This document shows, one piece after another, positions 28,847 to 38,989 of a DNA stretch of 64,000 nucleotides. Within the stretch, counting starts at the first letter, position 1; every line of letters begins with the position of its first letter. This DNA is from Algoriphagus halophilus. Lineage in GTDB: Bacteria; Bacteroidota; Bacteroidia; Cytophagales; Cyclobacteriaceae. The DNA lies in the NCBI RefSeq assembly GCF_900129785.1, contig NZ_FSRC01000001.1, positions 1,364,001 to 1,428,000 of the forward strand, written 5' to 3'. The notes beneath the pieces are model-generated. The model had not been told where the DNA came from and made no database searches. It saw only the letters and a program-made list of their open reading frames with translations. Both the position numbers and the translations under genes were made by a program.

Positions 28847-31800
28847 ATGTTTGAATTATTTATCAGGCGACCGATTTTATCCACGGTCCTTTCGGTGATT
28901 ATTGTCTTTATGGGCTTATTGTCATTGACATCCTTGCCCATCACACAGTTTCCAGAGATCGTTCCTCCCTCTGTTACAGTAACCGCAAAATATACGGGAG
29001 CCAATGCAGAGGTATTGGCAAAAGCAGTTGCCACTCCCTTAGAAAGAGCTATCAATGGGGTTCCGGGAATGACATACATGAACTCTGTCAACACAAATGA
29101 TGGTGTCACTGTCATTACTGTGGTCTTTAAAGTAGGTACAGACCCTGACCAGGCGGCAGTAAACGTGCAGAATAGGGTGGCCACCGTGATTGATGAGCTT
29201 CCTGAGGAAGTAATCAGAGCCGGGGTGATGACTGAGAAAGAGGTAAATAGTATGTTGATGTATCTCAACATCATGACTTCTGACACCACCCAAGATGAGA
29301 AGTTTGTATACAACTTTTCCGATATTAATATACTTCCAGAACTGAAGAGAATTGATGGGGTAGGTTTTGTGGAAATCATGGGTTCCAGGGAATATGCCAT
29401 GAGAATCTGGATGAATCCAGATCGAATGGTAGCCTATAATATTTCTCCCCAGGATATCACAGATGCAATCAGAAAACAAAACGTAGAGGCTGCTCCTGGT
29501 AAATCAGGAATTAGTTCGGATCAAGATCCCCAGGCCCTTCAATACGTGCTTCGTTACACGGGTAAGTTTAGCCAGGAAGTGGATTATGAAAACATCACCC
29601 TTAAGGCGCTACCGGATGGGTCCTTATTAAAAATTAAGGATGTGGCAGAGGTGACTTTTGATTCCCAGGATTACAATATGGCTTCTATTACGGATGGGCG
29701 TCCTTCTGCTTCCATCATGATCAAGCAACGTCCTGGATCTAATGCAAGAGAGGTAATAAATAACATCAAGAGTAAAATGGAAGAACTGGAGCAAACATCC
29801 TTTCCTCCAGGGATGATGTTTAATGTCTCCTATGATGTTTCAAGATTCTTGGATGCTTCTATTCATGAAGTAATCAAAACCTTGATTGAGGCATTTATCC
29901 TTGTTTCCATTGTAGTATTTCTCTTTCTACAAGATTTCAGGTCTACGTTAATTCCAGCCATTGCAGTTCCTGTTTCCTTGATTGGTACGTTTTTCTTCAT
30001 GGGCTTATTCGGATTCTCCATTAATATGTTGACCCTTTTTGCCTTGGTGCTGGCAATTGGAATTGTGGTGGATAACGCCATAGTAGTGGTAGAAGCTGTC
30101 CATGTGAAGATGCATGACTTAAACATGAATGCGACGGATGCGACCATTGAAGCCATGAAGGAAATCGGAGGAGCAATTATTGCCATCACCATGGTGATGT
30201 CTGCAGTATTTATTCCAGTCGGATTTATGGATGGTCCTGTAGGGATATTTTACCGACAGTTCTCATTGACCTTGGCCATTGCCATCGTGATTTCAGGAAT
30301 CAACGCATTGACCTTATCACCGGCACTATGTAGTATGTTGTTAAAGCCGGCCAAACATGTGCCTGAAGATGAAAAAGGATTGGTACAAAAGTTCTTTGAT
30401 GGCTTTAATAAACGATATGATCAATTGTCCGGTAAGTATTCCGGGGTTTTGAAAAGGATTGCGGGAAGACAAGTGGTGACCTTTGGGATGTTGGGAATCT
30501 TTATCCTAGCAACTTTTGGTATCTCTAGTATTCTACCGACAGGATTCATCCCAACAGAGGATCAAGGGATGATTTATGTCAATATTACGACTCCTCCTGG
30601 GGCTACCGTAGAGCGAACAAAAGTGATTTTGGATGACGTTCAGGCCGCTTTATTGCCTTTGGAGGAAGTGGAGACGATCTCTACTTTGGCAGGGTACAGT
30701 TTATTGACTGAAACGGCAGGAGCCTCCTATGGAATGGGGATGATTAACCTCGTTGCTTGGGAGGATAGAGCACAAAGCGTCAATGAATTGATTTTGGATT
30801 ACCAAGATCGGGTGAGTCATATTACAGGAGCTGAAATTCAATTTTTCCCTCCTCCAAGTGTTCCGGGATTTGGTAATGCCTCCGGTTTTGAGATGCGACT
30901 TCTGGATAAGACAGGAGGACCATTGGGAGTTACGGCCAAGACTACACAGGATTTTGTGGCCTTGTTGAATGAAAAGCCGGAGCTCAATGGAGTATTCACC
31001 AACTTTGACCCCAATTTCCCTCAATACATTCTCCATGTAGATCATGATAAAGCAGCGAAGCTGGGTGTTCCTGTGGAGGATGCCATGCTGACACTTCAAA
31101 GTTTCATTGGAAGCTTTTATGCCTCTAACTTTATCCGATTTGGACAGATGTATAAGGTGATGATTCAAGCAGCTCCTGAATACAGAACTAATCCTGAAGC
31201 TTTGCTAAGCATGTATACCAAAAGTGATCGGGGAGACATGGTTCCCTATTCAAATTTCGTGACCTTAGAACGGGTCTATGGGCCAGAGCAATTGACAAGA
31301 TACAATATGTATACGTCAGCGATGATCAATGGAGAAGCTGCTGAAGGGTTTAGTAGTGGAGATGCGATCCAGGCGGTTGAATCTGCTGCTTTGGAGTTTT
31401 TGCCAAGAGGATTCGATATTGATTGGTCCGGAATTACAAGAGAGCAAATTGCTTCAGGCAATCAAGCAATCTACATTTTTGCGGTGTGTTTGATTTTCGT
31501 TTACCTGTTATTGGCAGCCCAATATGAAAGTTACTTATTGCCTTTGCCTGTCATCTTATCCTTACCTGCAGGTATCTTCGGCGCATTTTTATTGCTCAAG
31601 TTAACAGGCTTAGAAAATAACATTTATGCTCAGGTTTCCTTGGTCATGCTGATAGGACTTTTGGGTAAAAATGCCATTTTGATTATTGAGATCGCCATTC
31701 AAAATAGAAGTAAAGGATTGGGGATTATCGAATCCGCCATGAACGGAGGGGTTGAAAGGTTAAGACCTATTTTGATGACCTCATTTGCCTTTGTTTGTGG

Positions 31801-31990
31801 ATTGATTCCATTGACGATCGCTTCCGGGGCAGGAGCCATTGGAAACAGAACCATCGGAACTGCTGCAGCAGGAGGGATGATGATCGGAACTATCGTAGGA
31901 GTTTTTCTGATCCCTGGACTATACGTAGTCTTCGAAACACTGTCTACCAAACTGAAAACCAAATCCCAAGCAACAGAAGTAACAAAATGA
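28847..31990 (+). CDS. RND multidrug efflux permease (HAE1/AcrB family)
   Basis: The 1047-residue inner-membrane pump has the AcrB layout of 12 helices and two large periplasmic loops. It starts MFELFIRRPILSTVLS, and the proton-relay helices are visible: GIVVDNAIVVVEAV in helix 4, LIGLLGKNAILIIEIA in helix 10 (the AcrB K940 equivalent) and RLRPILMTSFAF near helix 11. AcrB has two aspartates in helix 4 (D407, D408), but here the pair is D409-N410. This may be a subfamily trait that alters proton coupling. It exports hydrophobic or amphiphilic compounds with its neighbours. Its stop overlaps the channel gene start in ATGA. Confidence 0.95.
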   Translation: MFELFIRRPILSTVLSVIIVFMGLLSLTSLPITQFPEIVPPSVTVTAKYTGANAEVLAKAVATPLERAINGVPGMTYMNSVNTNDGVTVITVVFKVGTDPDQAAVNVQNRVATVIDELPEEVIRAGVMTEKEVNSMLMYLNIMTSDTTQDEKFVYNFSDINILPELKRIDGVGFVEIMGSREYAMRIWMNPDRMVAYNISPQDITDAIRKQNVEAAPGKSGISSDQDPQALQYVLRYTGKFSQEVDYENITLKALPDGSLLKIKDVAEVTFDSQDYNMASITDGRPSASIMIKQRPGSNAREVINNIKSKMEELEQTSFPPGMMFNVSYDVSRFLDASIHEVIKTLIEAFILVSIVVFLFLQDFRSTLIPAIAVPVSLIGTFFFMGLFGFSINMLTLFALVLAIGIVVDNAIVVVEAVHVKMHDLNMNATDATIEAMKEIGGAIIAITMVMSAVFIPVGFMDGPVGIFYRQFSLTLAIAIVISGINALTLSPALCSMLLKPAKHVPEDEKGLVQKFFDGFNKRYDQLSGKYSGVLKRIAGRQVVTFGMLGIFILATFGISSILPTGFIPTEDQGMIYVNITTPPGATVERTKVILDDVQAALLPLEEVETISTLAGYSLLTETAGASYGMGMINLVAWEDRAQSVNELILDYQDRVSHITGAEIQFFPPPSVPGFGNASGFEMRLLDKTGGPLGVTAKTTQDFVALLNEKPELNGVFTNFDPNFPQYILHVDHDKAAKLGVPVEDAMLTLQSFIGSFYASNFIRFGQMYKVMIQAAPEYRTNPEALLSMYTKSDRGDMVPYSNFVTLERVYGPEQLTRYNMYTSAMINGEAAEGFSSGDAIQAVESAALEFLPRGFDIDWSGITREQIASGNQAIYIFAVCLIFVYLLLAAQYESYLLPLPVILSLPAGIFGAFLLLKLTGLENNIYAQVSLVMLIGLLGKNAILIIEIAIQNRSKGLGIIESAMNGGVERLRPILMTSFAFVCGLIPLTIASGAGAIGNRTIGTAAAGGMMIGTIVGVFLIPGLYVVFETLSTKLKTKSQATEVTK

Positions 31991-33438
31991 ATCGATTCAA
32001 ATATAGCATAGTAACAGCGGCGTTGGTATTAGGCTGGGGATGTAAGTCTTCTTATGAAATACCAGAAAAGAAAGCAGTTCCAGTTGAGTTTGAAACTACC
32101 AGTGATTCAACAAAAAATTTATCAGATCAAAGCTGGGACCAGTTTTTTGAAGATGCCAGGTTAAAGGAATTAATCAGATTGGCACTTCGAAACAATTACG
32201 ATTTGCTGAAAACCCTTGAAAAAATCCGCATTGCCAATGCCCAGATGAAAATGGGAAAATTAGGCATGCTCCCTCAAGTCAATGGAATGTTTGGCGCCAG
32301 TCAAACTAAGTTTGGTAAGTATACCATGGATGGGGTTGGGAATTACGATACTAATTTCTCAGAGAATATTACCGAGGACGAGAAAATTCCGGATCCATAT
32401 AAGGATTTTGGGATTGGAGCTCAGTTCTCATGGGAATTGGATATTTGGGGTAAATTTTCCAATAGGAAGAAAGCTTCTATCTCCAGGTGGCTTGCAACCC
32501 AACAAGCAGCAAACTTGGTTAAAACTCAATTGGTTGCTCAAGTCGCAAAATTGTACTACCAATTAGTGGGACTTGATGAAGAGATTATCATTTTAAATAA
32601 AAACATTTCTTATCAAGAGATCGCATTTGGGCTTTCCAAGGATTTAAAAGAGTCAGGGAAAGAGACACAATTGGCGGTAGATCAATTTGAGGCGCTTCTT
32701 TTACATTCTAAATCCTTACTTATAGAAAAGGAAAGAGAGTTGAAAGCAACAGAGTTGGCACTTAAAGGATTAGTAGGAAGTTATGAAGTTTCTCTGCAGA
32801 GAACGACTTTGTCGCAGGTAAACTTTATGCCGGAGATACTACAGATTGGAGTCCCTGCTCAATTATTACAAAGAAGACCAGATATTCTCCAAGCAGAAAA
32901 TGAATTAGAGGCAGCTCATGCAGATGTAGGGGTAGCGAGAGCAGCTTTCTTCCCATCCGTAAGGTTATTTGGTTCAGCTGGATTTAATGCTTTTGATTTC
33001 AGTAAGTTTTTCTTTACTCCAGGTTCGGCCGTTTATGAAATGGGTGCAGGCCTAGTAGCACCAATATTTAATAGAGGTCAAATTAAAGCAAGTTTTGAGC
33101 AGGCTAAAGCTTCCCAACAAATCGCTTGGTTGGATTATGAACAAACTGTATTAAATGCCTATTTAGAGGTCATTCAGGTGGTGAATGAATATGCAACGTT
33201 GGATGAGCAATTAGACTTGAAGACGGATGAAGTTTTGGTTTTGAGGAGGTCAATTTCCAATGCGAATACCATGTTCTCGGTAGGATATGCGAATTACCTG
33301 GATGTCATCAATTCACAAAACCGGGCGCTAGAAGCAGAGTTGAATTATGTAGGACTTAAAAAACAACAATTAGCAAGTATTGTAAGTCTTTATAAATCCC
33401 TTGGTGGCGCAGCTACCGATTTGGATGTAGGAGAATAA
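31987..33438 (+). CDS. RND efflux outer-membrane channel, NodT family lipoprotein
   Basis: The ATG at 31987 overlaps the permease stop (ATGA), so translation is probably coupled. The frame is open further upstream to 31795, but that part lies inside the permease gene. The 483-residue product has a lipoprotein signal ending LVLGWGC and the two OEP repeats of NodT/OprM channels, with the conserved QVAKLYYQLVGLDEEI, LLQRRPDILQAENELEAAHADVGVARAAFFPSV and GLVAPIFNRGQIKASFEQAKA. It forms the outer-membrane exit duct of the tripartite pump. A terminator follows, closing the operon. Confidence 0.93.
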   Translation: MNRFKYSIVTAALVLGWGCKSSYEIPEKKAVPVEFETTSDSTKNLSDQSWDQFFEDARLKELIRLALRNNYDLLKTLEKIRIANAQMKMGKLGMLPQVNGMFGASQTKFGKYTMDGVGNYDTNFSENITEDEKIPDPYKDFGIGAQFSWELDIWGKFSNRKKASISRWLATQQAANLVKTQLVAQVAKLYYQLVGLDEEIIILNKNISYQEIAFGLSKDLKESGKETQLAVDQFEALLLHSKSLLIEKERELKATELALKGLVGSYEVSLQRTTLSQVNFMPEILQIGVPAQLLQRRPDILQAENELEAAHADVGVARAAFFPSVRLFGSAGFNAFDFSKFFFTPGSAVYEMGAGLVAPIFNRGQIKASFEQAKASQQIAWLDYEQTVLNAYLEVIQVVNEYATLDEQLDLKTDEVLVLRRSISNANTMFSVGYANYLDVINSQNRALEAELNYVGLKKQQLASIVSLYKSLGGAATDLDVGE

Positions 33439-33456
33439 AAAAATGGTAGAACCCAA

Positions 33457-33492
33457 CAAAAAGGGAAAGTACTTCCGTGCTTTCCCTTTTTG
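33457..33492 (+). terminator. Terminator of the RND efflux operon
   Basis: A stem of about 13 bp (CAAAAAGGGAAAG-type arm and its complement) with a 10-base loop rich in C and T, followed by TTTTTG, 18 bases after the channel stop. It also faces the convergent esterase gene. Confidence 0.82.
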
Positions 33493-33502
33493 TTTTGTAA
33501 GG

Positions 33503-34345
33503 CTATTCAATTTTTACGTTGGGTTGATCCTCTAAATAGCCAAGAGATTGGAGGAATTCATCTGCTGCCAAAAGAGTCTTTTGATAGTATTCAAAGTTGG
33601 GGTAGTTGAAAAACCCATGAGGTTGGTTCTCATATAACTTTAATTCACATCTACTTCCTACCTTTTCCATCACCAGTTGATAATATTCAGCAGTGGTAAC
33701 GGGCACGAGACGGTCTTGAGTCCCGAGCATCAATAGGGTAGGAGGAGCTCCAGCTCTAATATTGTGAAGAGGAGAGAAGCTTGGATAAGTTTCTCCAATC
33801 CGTTCATATCCATAGCCTCCAGGACCATTATCTATGACTGGATTAAACAAGACCAATGCGTTTGGAACAGGGCTGATGTCCAAAGGATCGGTGGCTTCAT
33901 TAAAATCAGGACTCAAAGCTGTTGCGGCGGCCAAGTGCCCCCCGGCAGATCCTCCAGAAGCGATGATCTTTGAAGGGGATACATGGAACTTTACGGCATT
34001 TTTTCTGATATATCGAATGGCTGATTTTGCATCTTTCAAGGATTCAAAAGGACTGGTTTGATGCTTGTTTTTTGTCCTGTAATCCACTAAAAAACAGATC
34101 AGTCCTCGCTTGGCAAAGTAATCAGCTTGGTGTTCAAAATGGGATCTGTCTCCACCTACCCAGCCTCCTCCAAAAAAGAAAACCATGGCAGGGTATTCTT
34201 TCGTTTGGTCCATTTCTTCCGGATAGATCACTTCCAAGAATAATTGCGTTGTATCTACTTCCTTATAAAGTATCACTTCTTGGGCTGAAGCAATTTGTAG
34301 GAGGAAGAAAAACATTATTCCTAACAAAATTGACCGATCGTTCAT
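33503..34345 (-). CDS. Exported alpha/beta hydrolase (carboxylesterase/HSL-like)
   Basis: The 280-residue protein has a signal peptide (ILLGIMFFFLLQIASAQ), an oxyanion-hole motif VFFFGGGWVGGDRSHF in which the first His of the usual HGGG is Phe, the nucleophile elbow IASGGSAGGHLAAA (G-x-S-x-G), and a C-terminal ENQPHGFFNY carrying the probable catalytic His. This is the BD-FAE/hormone-sensitive-lipase-like group, found with carbohydrate esterases and peptidases in Bacteroidota. The substrate is unknown. It heads the 33.5-39.4 kb minus-strand accessory stretch but has its own spacing and may be transcribed alone. Confidence 0.85.
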   Translation of the reverse strand: MNDRSILLGIMFFFLLQIASAQEVILYKEVDTTQLFLEVIYPEEMDQTKEYPAMVFFFGGGWVGGDRSHFEHQADYFAKRGLICFLVDYRTKNKHQTSPFESLKDAKSAIRYIRKNAVKFHVSPSKIIASGGSAGGHLAAATALSPDFNEATDPLDISPVPNALVLFNPVIDNGPGGYGYERIGETYPSFSPLHNIRAGAPPTLLMLGTQDRLVPVTTAEYYQLVMEKVGSRCELKLYENQPHGFFNYPNFEYYQKTLLAADEFLQSLGYLEDQPNVKIE

Positions 34346-34509
34346 AGTTCAAATGCTTTGTTTTCAGAATGGTTATTGGTAAACAATAGACTCAATTAAA
34401 GTGGGAACTACTGAATAGTTAAGAAGTGGTATTGAAACCTTTGAACCAATTCCAGATCACTTAATTCACTGCTAGGTCCATTCTTCAGGGTTTAATTTGA
34501 TCAATAGGT

Positions 34510-35523
34510 TTATGGGGTATGATGATCTGAATTTTCATAATGTTCTTTGATCAGGTCTTTTCCAAAATCCCCATTAAAATCTCTCCATACGGTATGGATA
34601 TGATTTGCATTGGTCTGTGTGTTGTCAAATTCTATTAAGAATGACTTTCCTTGGATTCTATAATAATGACCCTCACCAGATTTAGTAGTTCCTGCCCATC
34701 CAAACCTGATTTCACCTAGTTCTTCATCTTGAATATTTTTCATCCTTTCCATTGCCAATTTTTCAGGCATAGTGGATAGGTATTCATCAATAAGACTTAA
34801 GAAAACCTTTTTTTGACTGGAATTTAACACCTCAAATTTGATCCCTTCTGGAGATAAGGGGTCAACTTCGATTGAGTTTCTGGTCACGATATCATTAATT
34901 GGGGCCTCCTGAAAAATAGCGATGGCTTTCTGCTCTTGGTCGAGAGAATTGACCAATTGAAAGCCGAGCTCTTCTTCTTTTTCTAAAGTTTTTTCCCCTT
35001 TTCTTGGTCCAGAAGGTATGACTGCTGGATTTGCCCCAAAAAATCTTGGAGCTATGGTTTGTTCATTATTGAGTACTGTGAAATTTAAGGATATGTGATG
35101 TCCTTCAAAGGACCAAGACCAAAGACTATCTGTTTCTGGATTACCATAAAAAGCCACAAAAAACTTATCAGGGTCACGCATTACCGAGTCCCCAGACATT
35201 TCTCTCAAAACATTTTCCAGATCCATAATCTGTATGGTTTTTAAATACCCTGTTTCGGAAAGAGAGGATTGAAGCAATTCATGTAGTAGCTTTTTCTGTG
35301 TGATATCTAATTCTGCCAACGAAATTCCTGCTCTTGGAAACATAGAACTTGGAATATAATGCCATTGGGTCTTTGTCTCATCATCAAAAGAATAAAGCAC
35401 TTTTTGCTTTTGATCCTGGCTCATGGAATTCAAAAATTTACTGGCAGGATCATCCTTTAAAAGTATAAATGCTAGAAAAATTGAAGAAAAAATGAGCAGG
35501 CCTACTAAAACAATTTTTTTCAT
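34510..35523 (-). CDS. DUF3500 domain protein
   Basis: The 337-residue protein has an N-terminal hydrophobic anchor or signal (KKIVLVGLLIFSSIFLAFILL) and then a single DUF3500 domain. Conserved pieces visible are FEGHHISLNFTV, FFGANPAVIPSGPRKGEKTLEKEEELGFQLVNSLDQEQKAIA in part, and the end NANHIHTVWRDFNGDFGKDLIKEHY. It should be periplasmic or membrane tethered. The His-rich GHH and NHIHTVWRD elements suggest metal or ligand binding, but no function is established. It is flanked by gaps of 164 and 173 bases that hold nothing I can identify. Confidence 0.85.
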   Translation of the reverse strand: MKKIVLVGLLIFSSIFLAFILLKDDPASKFLNSMSQDQKQKVLYSFDDETKTQWHYIPSSMFPRAGISLAELDITQKKLLHELLQSSLSETGYLKTIQIMDLENVLREMSGDSVMRDPDKFFVAFYGNPETDSLWSWSFEGHHISLNFTVLNNEQTIAPRFFGANPAVIPSGPRKGEKTLEKEEELGFQLVNSLDQEQKAIAIFQEAPINDIVTRNSIEVDPLSPEGIKFEVLNSSQKKVFLSLIDEYLSTMPEKLAMERMKNIQDEELGEIRFGWAGTTKSGEGHYYRIQGKSFLIEFDNTQTNANHIHTVWRDFNGDFGKDLIKEHYENSDHHTP

Positions 35524-35696
35524 AATGACCTTTAATTAGTTTGAAATTGAATTTACTCACTACAAAATAGGACTTTTTGAAATAGGAATTCGTGGATTTT
35601 TAAAGGAAACTCAAATCAATCAGGTGTTTTTTAATTGAATAGAGAAGTAGAAGGACGATCGAACTCGGTACTATTGACTATAGGTAGTAATGCTAA

Positions 35697-36407
35697 TTAG
35701 AAGTAAGTCAGGATTTCTTCAGCTATAAGCTGGTGGCCTTTCTCATTGGGATGATTTCCCTGAGACATATATTCCATGACACAATTACAGGATTCTTGAA
35801 TTTTTTGGAATATATCATAACTGTCCACCAAACCCACTTGATATTTTTCTGCCAATTCAATTATTAGTTGACGATGTAAATCGAGTTCATTCCCGGGTTC
35901 TGTAAGATCTACTTTGAGATCAGGAGATGGTGTCAAAAGAATTACTTTGATATTTTTCTTTAAAGCTTTGACAATCATCTTTTCCCAAGCCTTTTTGGAT
36001 GTTTCCAAACCGATTCTTCGATCATTTAAAGCATAATCTATGAACAAGATGTGGGGTTGATGGGGGAGAACTTCTTTGTTAAACCTCTTTTGCCCACTGT
36101 GAGAATCCTCCCCGCCAATGGCGGTATTGATTACATTGACCACCGCATAAGGATAAGCTTCCTTAATTCCTTTTAAAACCAGAAAAGGGTAGGAGTGCAG
36201 CGTATTTACATCTGGAGTTTTGAAATATCCAGCAGGTACGCTGTGTCCATGAAATACCAGGTTAATCGTTTGATTCTCTGGCCATTTGACAATCAACTCT
36301 GATTTGATTTCATGCAGGTAATTTTCTTTTGAATCCTGTTCAGGTGTTTGGGCATATGAAACACAGGTGAAAAGAAATAAAGAGGAGGCAATAAGTACTT
36401 TTTTCAT
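35697..36407 (-). CDS. Exported SGNH/GDSL-type hydrolase
   Basis: The 236-residue product from the ATG at 36407 has a signal peptide (MKKVLIASSLFLFTCVSYAQ); an in-frame ATG at 36467 would overlap the upstream gene's end and adds a non-signal N-terminus. SGNH elements visible are block I as VFHGHSVPAGYF (GHS in place of GDS), a block with INTAIGGEDS, ILFIDYALNDRRIG for the block III Asn, and block V in QGNHPNEKGHQLIAEEI with the catalytic His. It is likely an esterase acting on carbohydrate or lipid esters. It follows the broken C45 gene by 53 bases. Confidence 0.83.
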   Translation of the reverse strand: MKKVLIASSLFLFTCVSYAQTPEQDSKENYLHEIKSELIVKWPENQTINLVFHGHSVPAGYFKTPDVNTLHSYPFLVLKGIKEAYPYAVVNVINTAIGGEDSHSGQKRFNKEVLPHQPHILFIDYALNDRRIGLETSKKAWEKMIVKALKKNIKVILLTPSPDLKVDLTEPGNELDLHRQLIIELAEKYQVGLVDSYDIFQKIQESCNCVMEYMSQGNHPNEKGHQLIAEEILTYF

Positions 36408-36460
36408 GAACGGAAGCGGAGTTGTCTGCTGGTTACTTTTTAAAAGACTGAATTGATAAT

Positions 36461-37653
36461 TCACCATTCTAGCTTTAGGTATTCTATTTCATGTGGCTTA
36501 CCTGGCGCAACCAAAAATCTTGGTTTATCCGAAAGCTCATAAATGACGCTGGCAAAAGTAAATCGATTACTCACCACATCTTGACCATCATTATCCCTTG
36601 AACTCAATACTTTTTTTATTTCATCAATACTGATGGATTGGGTGTTTTCAGTAAACCGATTCTGAAATGATTTGATGCGCTGACATTCGTATAATCCTTC
36701 TTCAGGAGTCTTATTGTTTGCTGCCAAAGAAGCCAAATAGTTGGCACTGTAATCGGTATTGCTCATGGGATGGTTGGTATGATAGGTGAAAATAGAATTT
36801 TCAAAGGGTCGGAATTCTTCCAGTTTATTTGAGGAACATTCTAAACTCTTTCTGGGCCTCCCAAAATGTAATTTTGACCTGATGCATGATGAATCTGCTT
36901 CAAAAAATCCAACGCCTCCTCTTGCGTATCCTTACTTAAAACTCCTCTTACAATAAAGGTTACCGGCAAGCCCGTTTTGGCATAATCCAATTGCATCAAG
37001 GTATTGCAATTGATAGAAACAGATTGATTATTCATTCCTGTCAATCCCAAATGGCCTGGTACTGACAGGTACATGACTTCTTTACTCGAATTGGATTCAG
37101 AAGCTTTGATCACTGTTTGAAAACCATGAAAAAATTCTGGAATATCCATGTTTTGGGCGGTAATGCTTGGAAACTTAGCAGTTTTATTGACACCGAAAGA
37201 ACTGCAACTATGTGCCATTACGTCTTTGGTATTGAACCAATATTCATCACCTAGTTGATGCATAAAAATCGTTTCAAATTCTACCCCTGATCCATCGCTG
37301 ATTCCTTTTACTTCTTCTAATAATTCGGGAGTGTATTCCTCAACAGAAGATAGATAGTCAGTCTGCTCTAAAAAGAGCGTGATAAATTCTTTAGGATCTA
37401 TTCCAGTAGTAGATCGTATATCCTCATAAAGCAACTCGATGACATCTTGGATATCTTTTTTTAACAATTTCCCATGCTCAAAACCTCTTTGATAGGGGGA
37501 TCCAGTTAGTTTTAAATATCTGAGGTTCCCATTAGCAAGAATTTCTAGGTTTACTTTTGGCTTTACCGATGTGTCTTCTTGATTTGATTCTTTTGGTGAA
37601 CAAGAGAAAAATAATAGATAAAGAGAAACAAGAACTACATGATAGTTTTTCAT
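36461..37653 (-). pseudogene. C45-family autoproteolytic acyltransferase/hydrolase, frameshifted
   Basis: Residues 1-270 (ending at a TAG at 36841-36843) give a lipoprotein signal ending LLFFSC and the C45 peptidase layout, with the candidate N-terminal nucleophile Cys150 in MAHSCSSFGV and the end GQNYILGGPE. The family continuation lies one frame away: KSLECSSNKLEEFRPFENS, then YHTNHPMSNTDY, running to the stop at 36461. The break is in the short A-run at 36849-36851 (minus-strand GAAAG where GAAAAG restores the frame), so one lost base explains it. A sequencing error or translational slippage cannot be excluded. If read through, the enzyme of about 396 residues would be a secreted penicillin acylase-like amidase. 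Confidence 0.87.
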
Positions 37654-37826
37654 AAAATCTAAAAATTGAATTCAGTTGAATTTACACAAAATAGATGGAA
37701 TTGGATTAAGTAAAGAATTTGTAAATCAAGAAGATATAAAAAAATTTGGGAGGTCAAACGCTTTGTTTAAATGGGGGGGTAATCAGAAAGTAGGACGATA
37801 AAATATTCAGGACCCTTTTTAAAAGA

Positions 37827-38951
37827 TCAATTATTGGGTGTGGGCTTTAATCGATTAAAATAAAAATAATTGAGTTCATCGGAATTACTCTCGATGATAT
37901 CCAATCTCTGGTCGTTATTTAAATCTTTGAGGATGATATCGTAAGTGTCTAATTCTCCACTGGAGAGGGGAATCTCTTTCCAACTATTTCCATTTTGGAA
38001 ATTTAAGAAGACCTTATTGGGTCTCCCCGAATTTGCAATAACTATATCAATGCTGCCATTATTGTCTAAATCCCCAAAATCCAAAGAATAAGATTCATCT
38101 GAACTGGGGTCAAAAATGATGTTTCGTTGGTAACCTAAGATTGAATCTCCAAAATAGATCACATTGGGCTCTCCAATATTGGCTGTAATGATATCCAGAT
38201 AACCATCTGAGTCTATGTCAATCACTCCAACAGATCTAGTTTCATCTGTGCCAGTCCCAAATGGTAATCGGGCAGTAAATGTCAGAGTTCCATCATTTAA
38301 GTAGATGTAGTTTTGCTGCCCATCTCGATTTGCCAAAATCAGGTCCATGTCTCCATCTTGATCCATATCTGCAACATCCACATCGATGGTGGAGTCGTCA
38401 GAGGATCCAAACTCTACTCGATCACTAAACTCCCCATGTCCATTATTCAGACAAATTTCATTGACACGACCTCTATTGGTAATTAAAATATCGATATCTC
38501 CATCGGTATCTATATCCACTGTTTTTAGATTTCGAGTGGGGGAATAGTCATTTCCAAAAGTACCAGACCTGGTGTAGTTTCCTTTTCCGTCATTAAGGTA
38601 GATTGCATTAGGGGCCATATCGTTTCCTACAGCCACATCCAAGTCTCCATCCCCATCAAAATCTGCTAGTTCAGTTGCATAACTTGTTTCATACACATCA
38701 TCTAGCAAACGGGACACGGTAAAGATTCCGTAGCCATTATTGTAAAATACTTTATTGGTTTGGGGCCAATGCCTTCCATCTGCTACCACCACATCTATAT
38801 CTCCATCCAGGTCAATATCCCCAGCGCTTATGGAAGCTGATTTTTCCTTTTCTCCACCCAAAATCAATCTGGAATTTGTAATAAACTCGACTTCTTGGGC
38901 ATTTACCAGTAGCGATAAGAAAATCAAAGGAACGAACATTAGCTTCTTCAT
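37827..38951 (-). CDS. Secreted FG-GAP/VCBS repeat protein
   Basis: The 374-residue protein has a signal peptide (MKKLMFVPLIFLSLLVNAQ) and about seven repeats of an integrin-like propeller. Each carries an Asp-rich calcium loop such as DIDLDGDIDVVVADG, DFDGDGDLDVAVGND, DIDTDGDIDILITNRG, DMDQDGDMDLILANRDG and DIDSDGYLDIITANIG, then a YLNDGKG-type strand. It should fold as a single calcium-stabilised beta-propeller, a common extracellular binding module. There is no type IX sorting tail or lipobox, so it may be periplasmic. No partner enzyme is evident among its immediate neighbours, which are both damaged genes. Confidence 0.88.
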   Translation of the reverse strand: MKKLMFVPLIFLSLLVNAQEVEFITNSRLILGGEKEKSASISAGDIDLDGDIDVVVADGRHWPQTNKVFYNNGYGIFTVSRLLDDVYETSYATELADFDGDGDLDVAVGNDMAPNAIYLNDGKGNYTRSGTFGNDYSPTRNLKTVDIDTDGDIDILITNRGRVNEICLNNGHGEFSDRVEFGSSDDSTIDVDVADMDQDGDMDLILANRDGQQNYIYLNDGTLTFTARLPFGTGTDETRSVGVIDIDSDGYLDIITANIGEPNVIYFGDSILGYQRNIIFDPSSDESYSLDFGDLDNNGSIDIVIANSGRPNKVFLNFQNGNSWKEIPLSSGELDTYDIILKDLNNDQRLDIIESNSDELNYFYFNRLKPTPNN

Positions 38952-38989
38952 AGTGTAAACTGGTAATTTTTGGATAGGATGTTTTTTCT

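Noticed and set aside
28822..29400. Long antisense frame (192 codons) opposite the RND permease
   Set aside because: A codon-bias shadow of a strongly coding gene; it has no domain similarity.
31795..31986. 64-codon N-terminal extension of the efflux channel gene
   Set aside because: It lies inside the permease gene in another frame, and the ATG at 31987 gives a proper lipoprotein signal.
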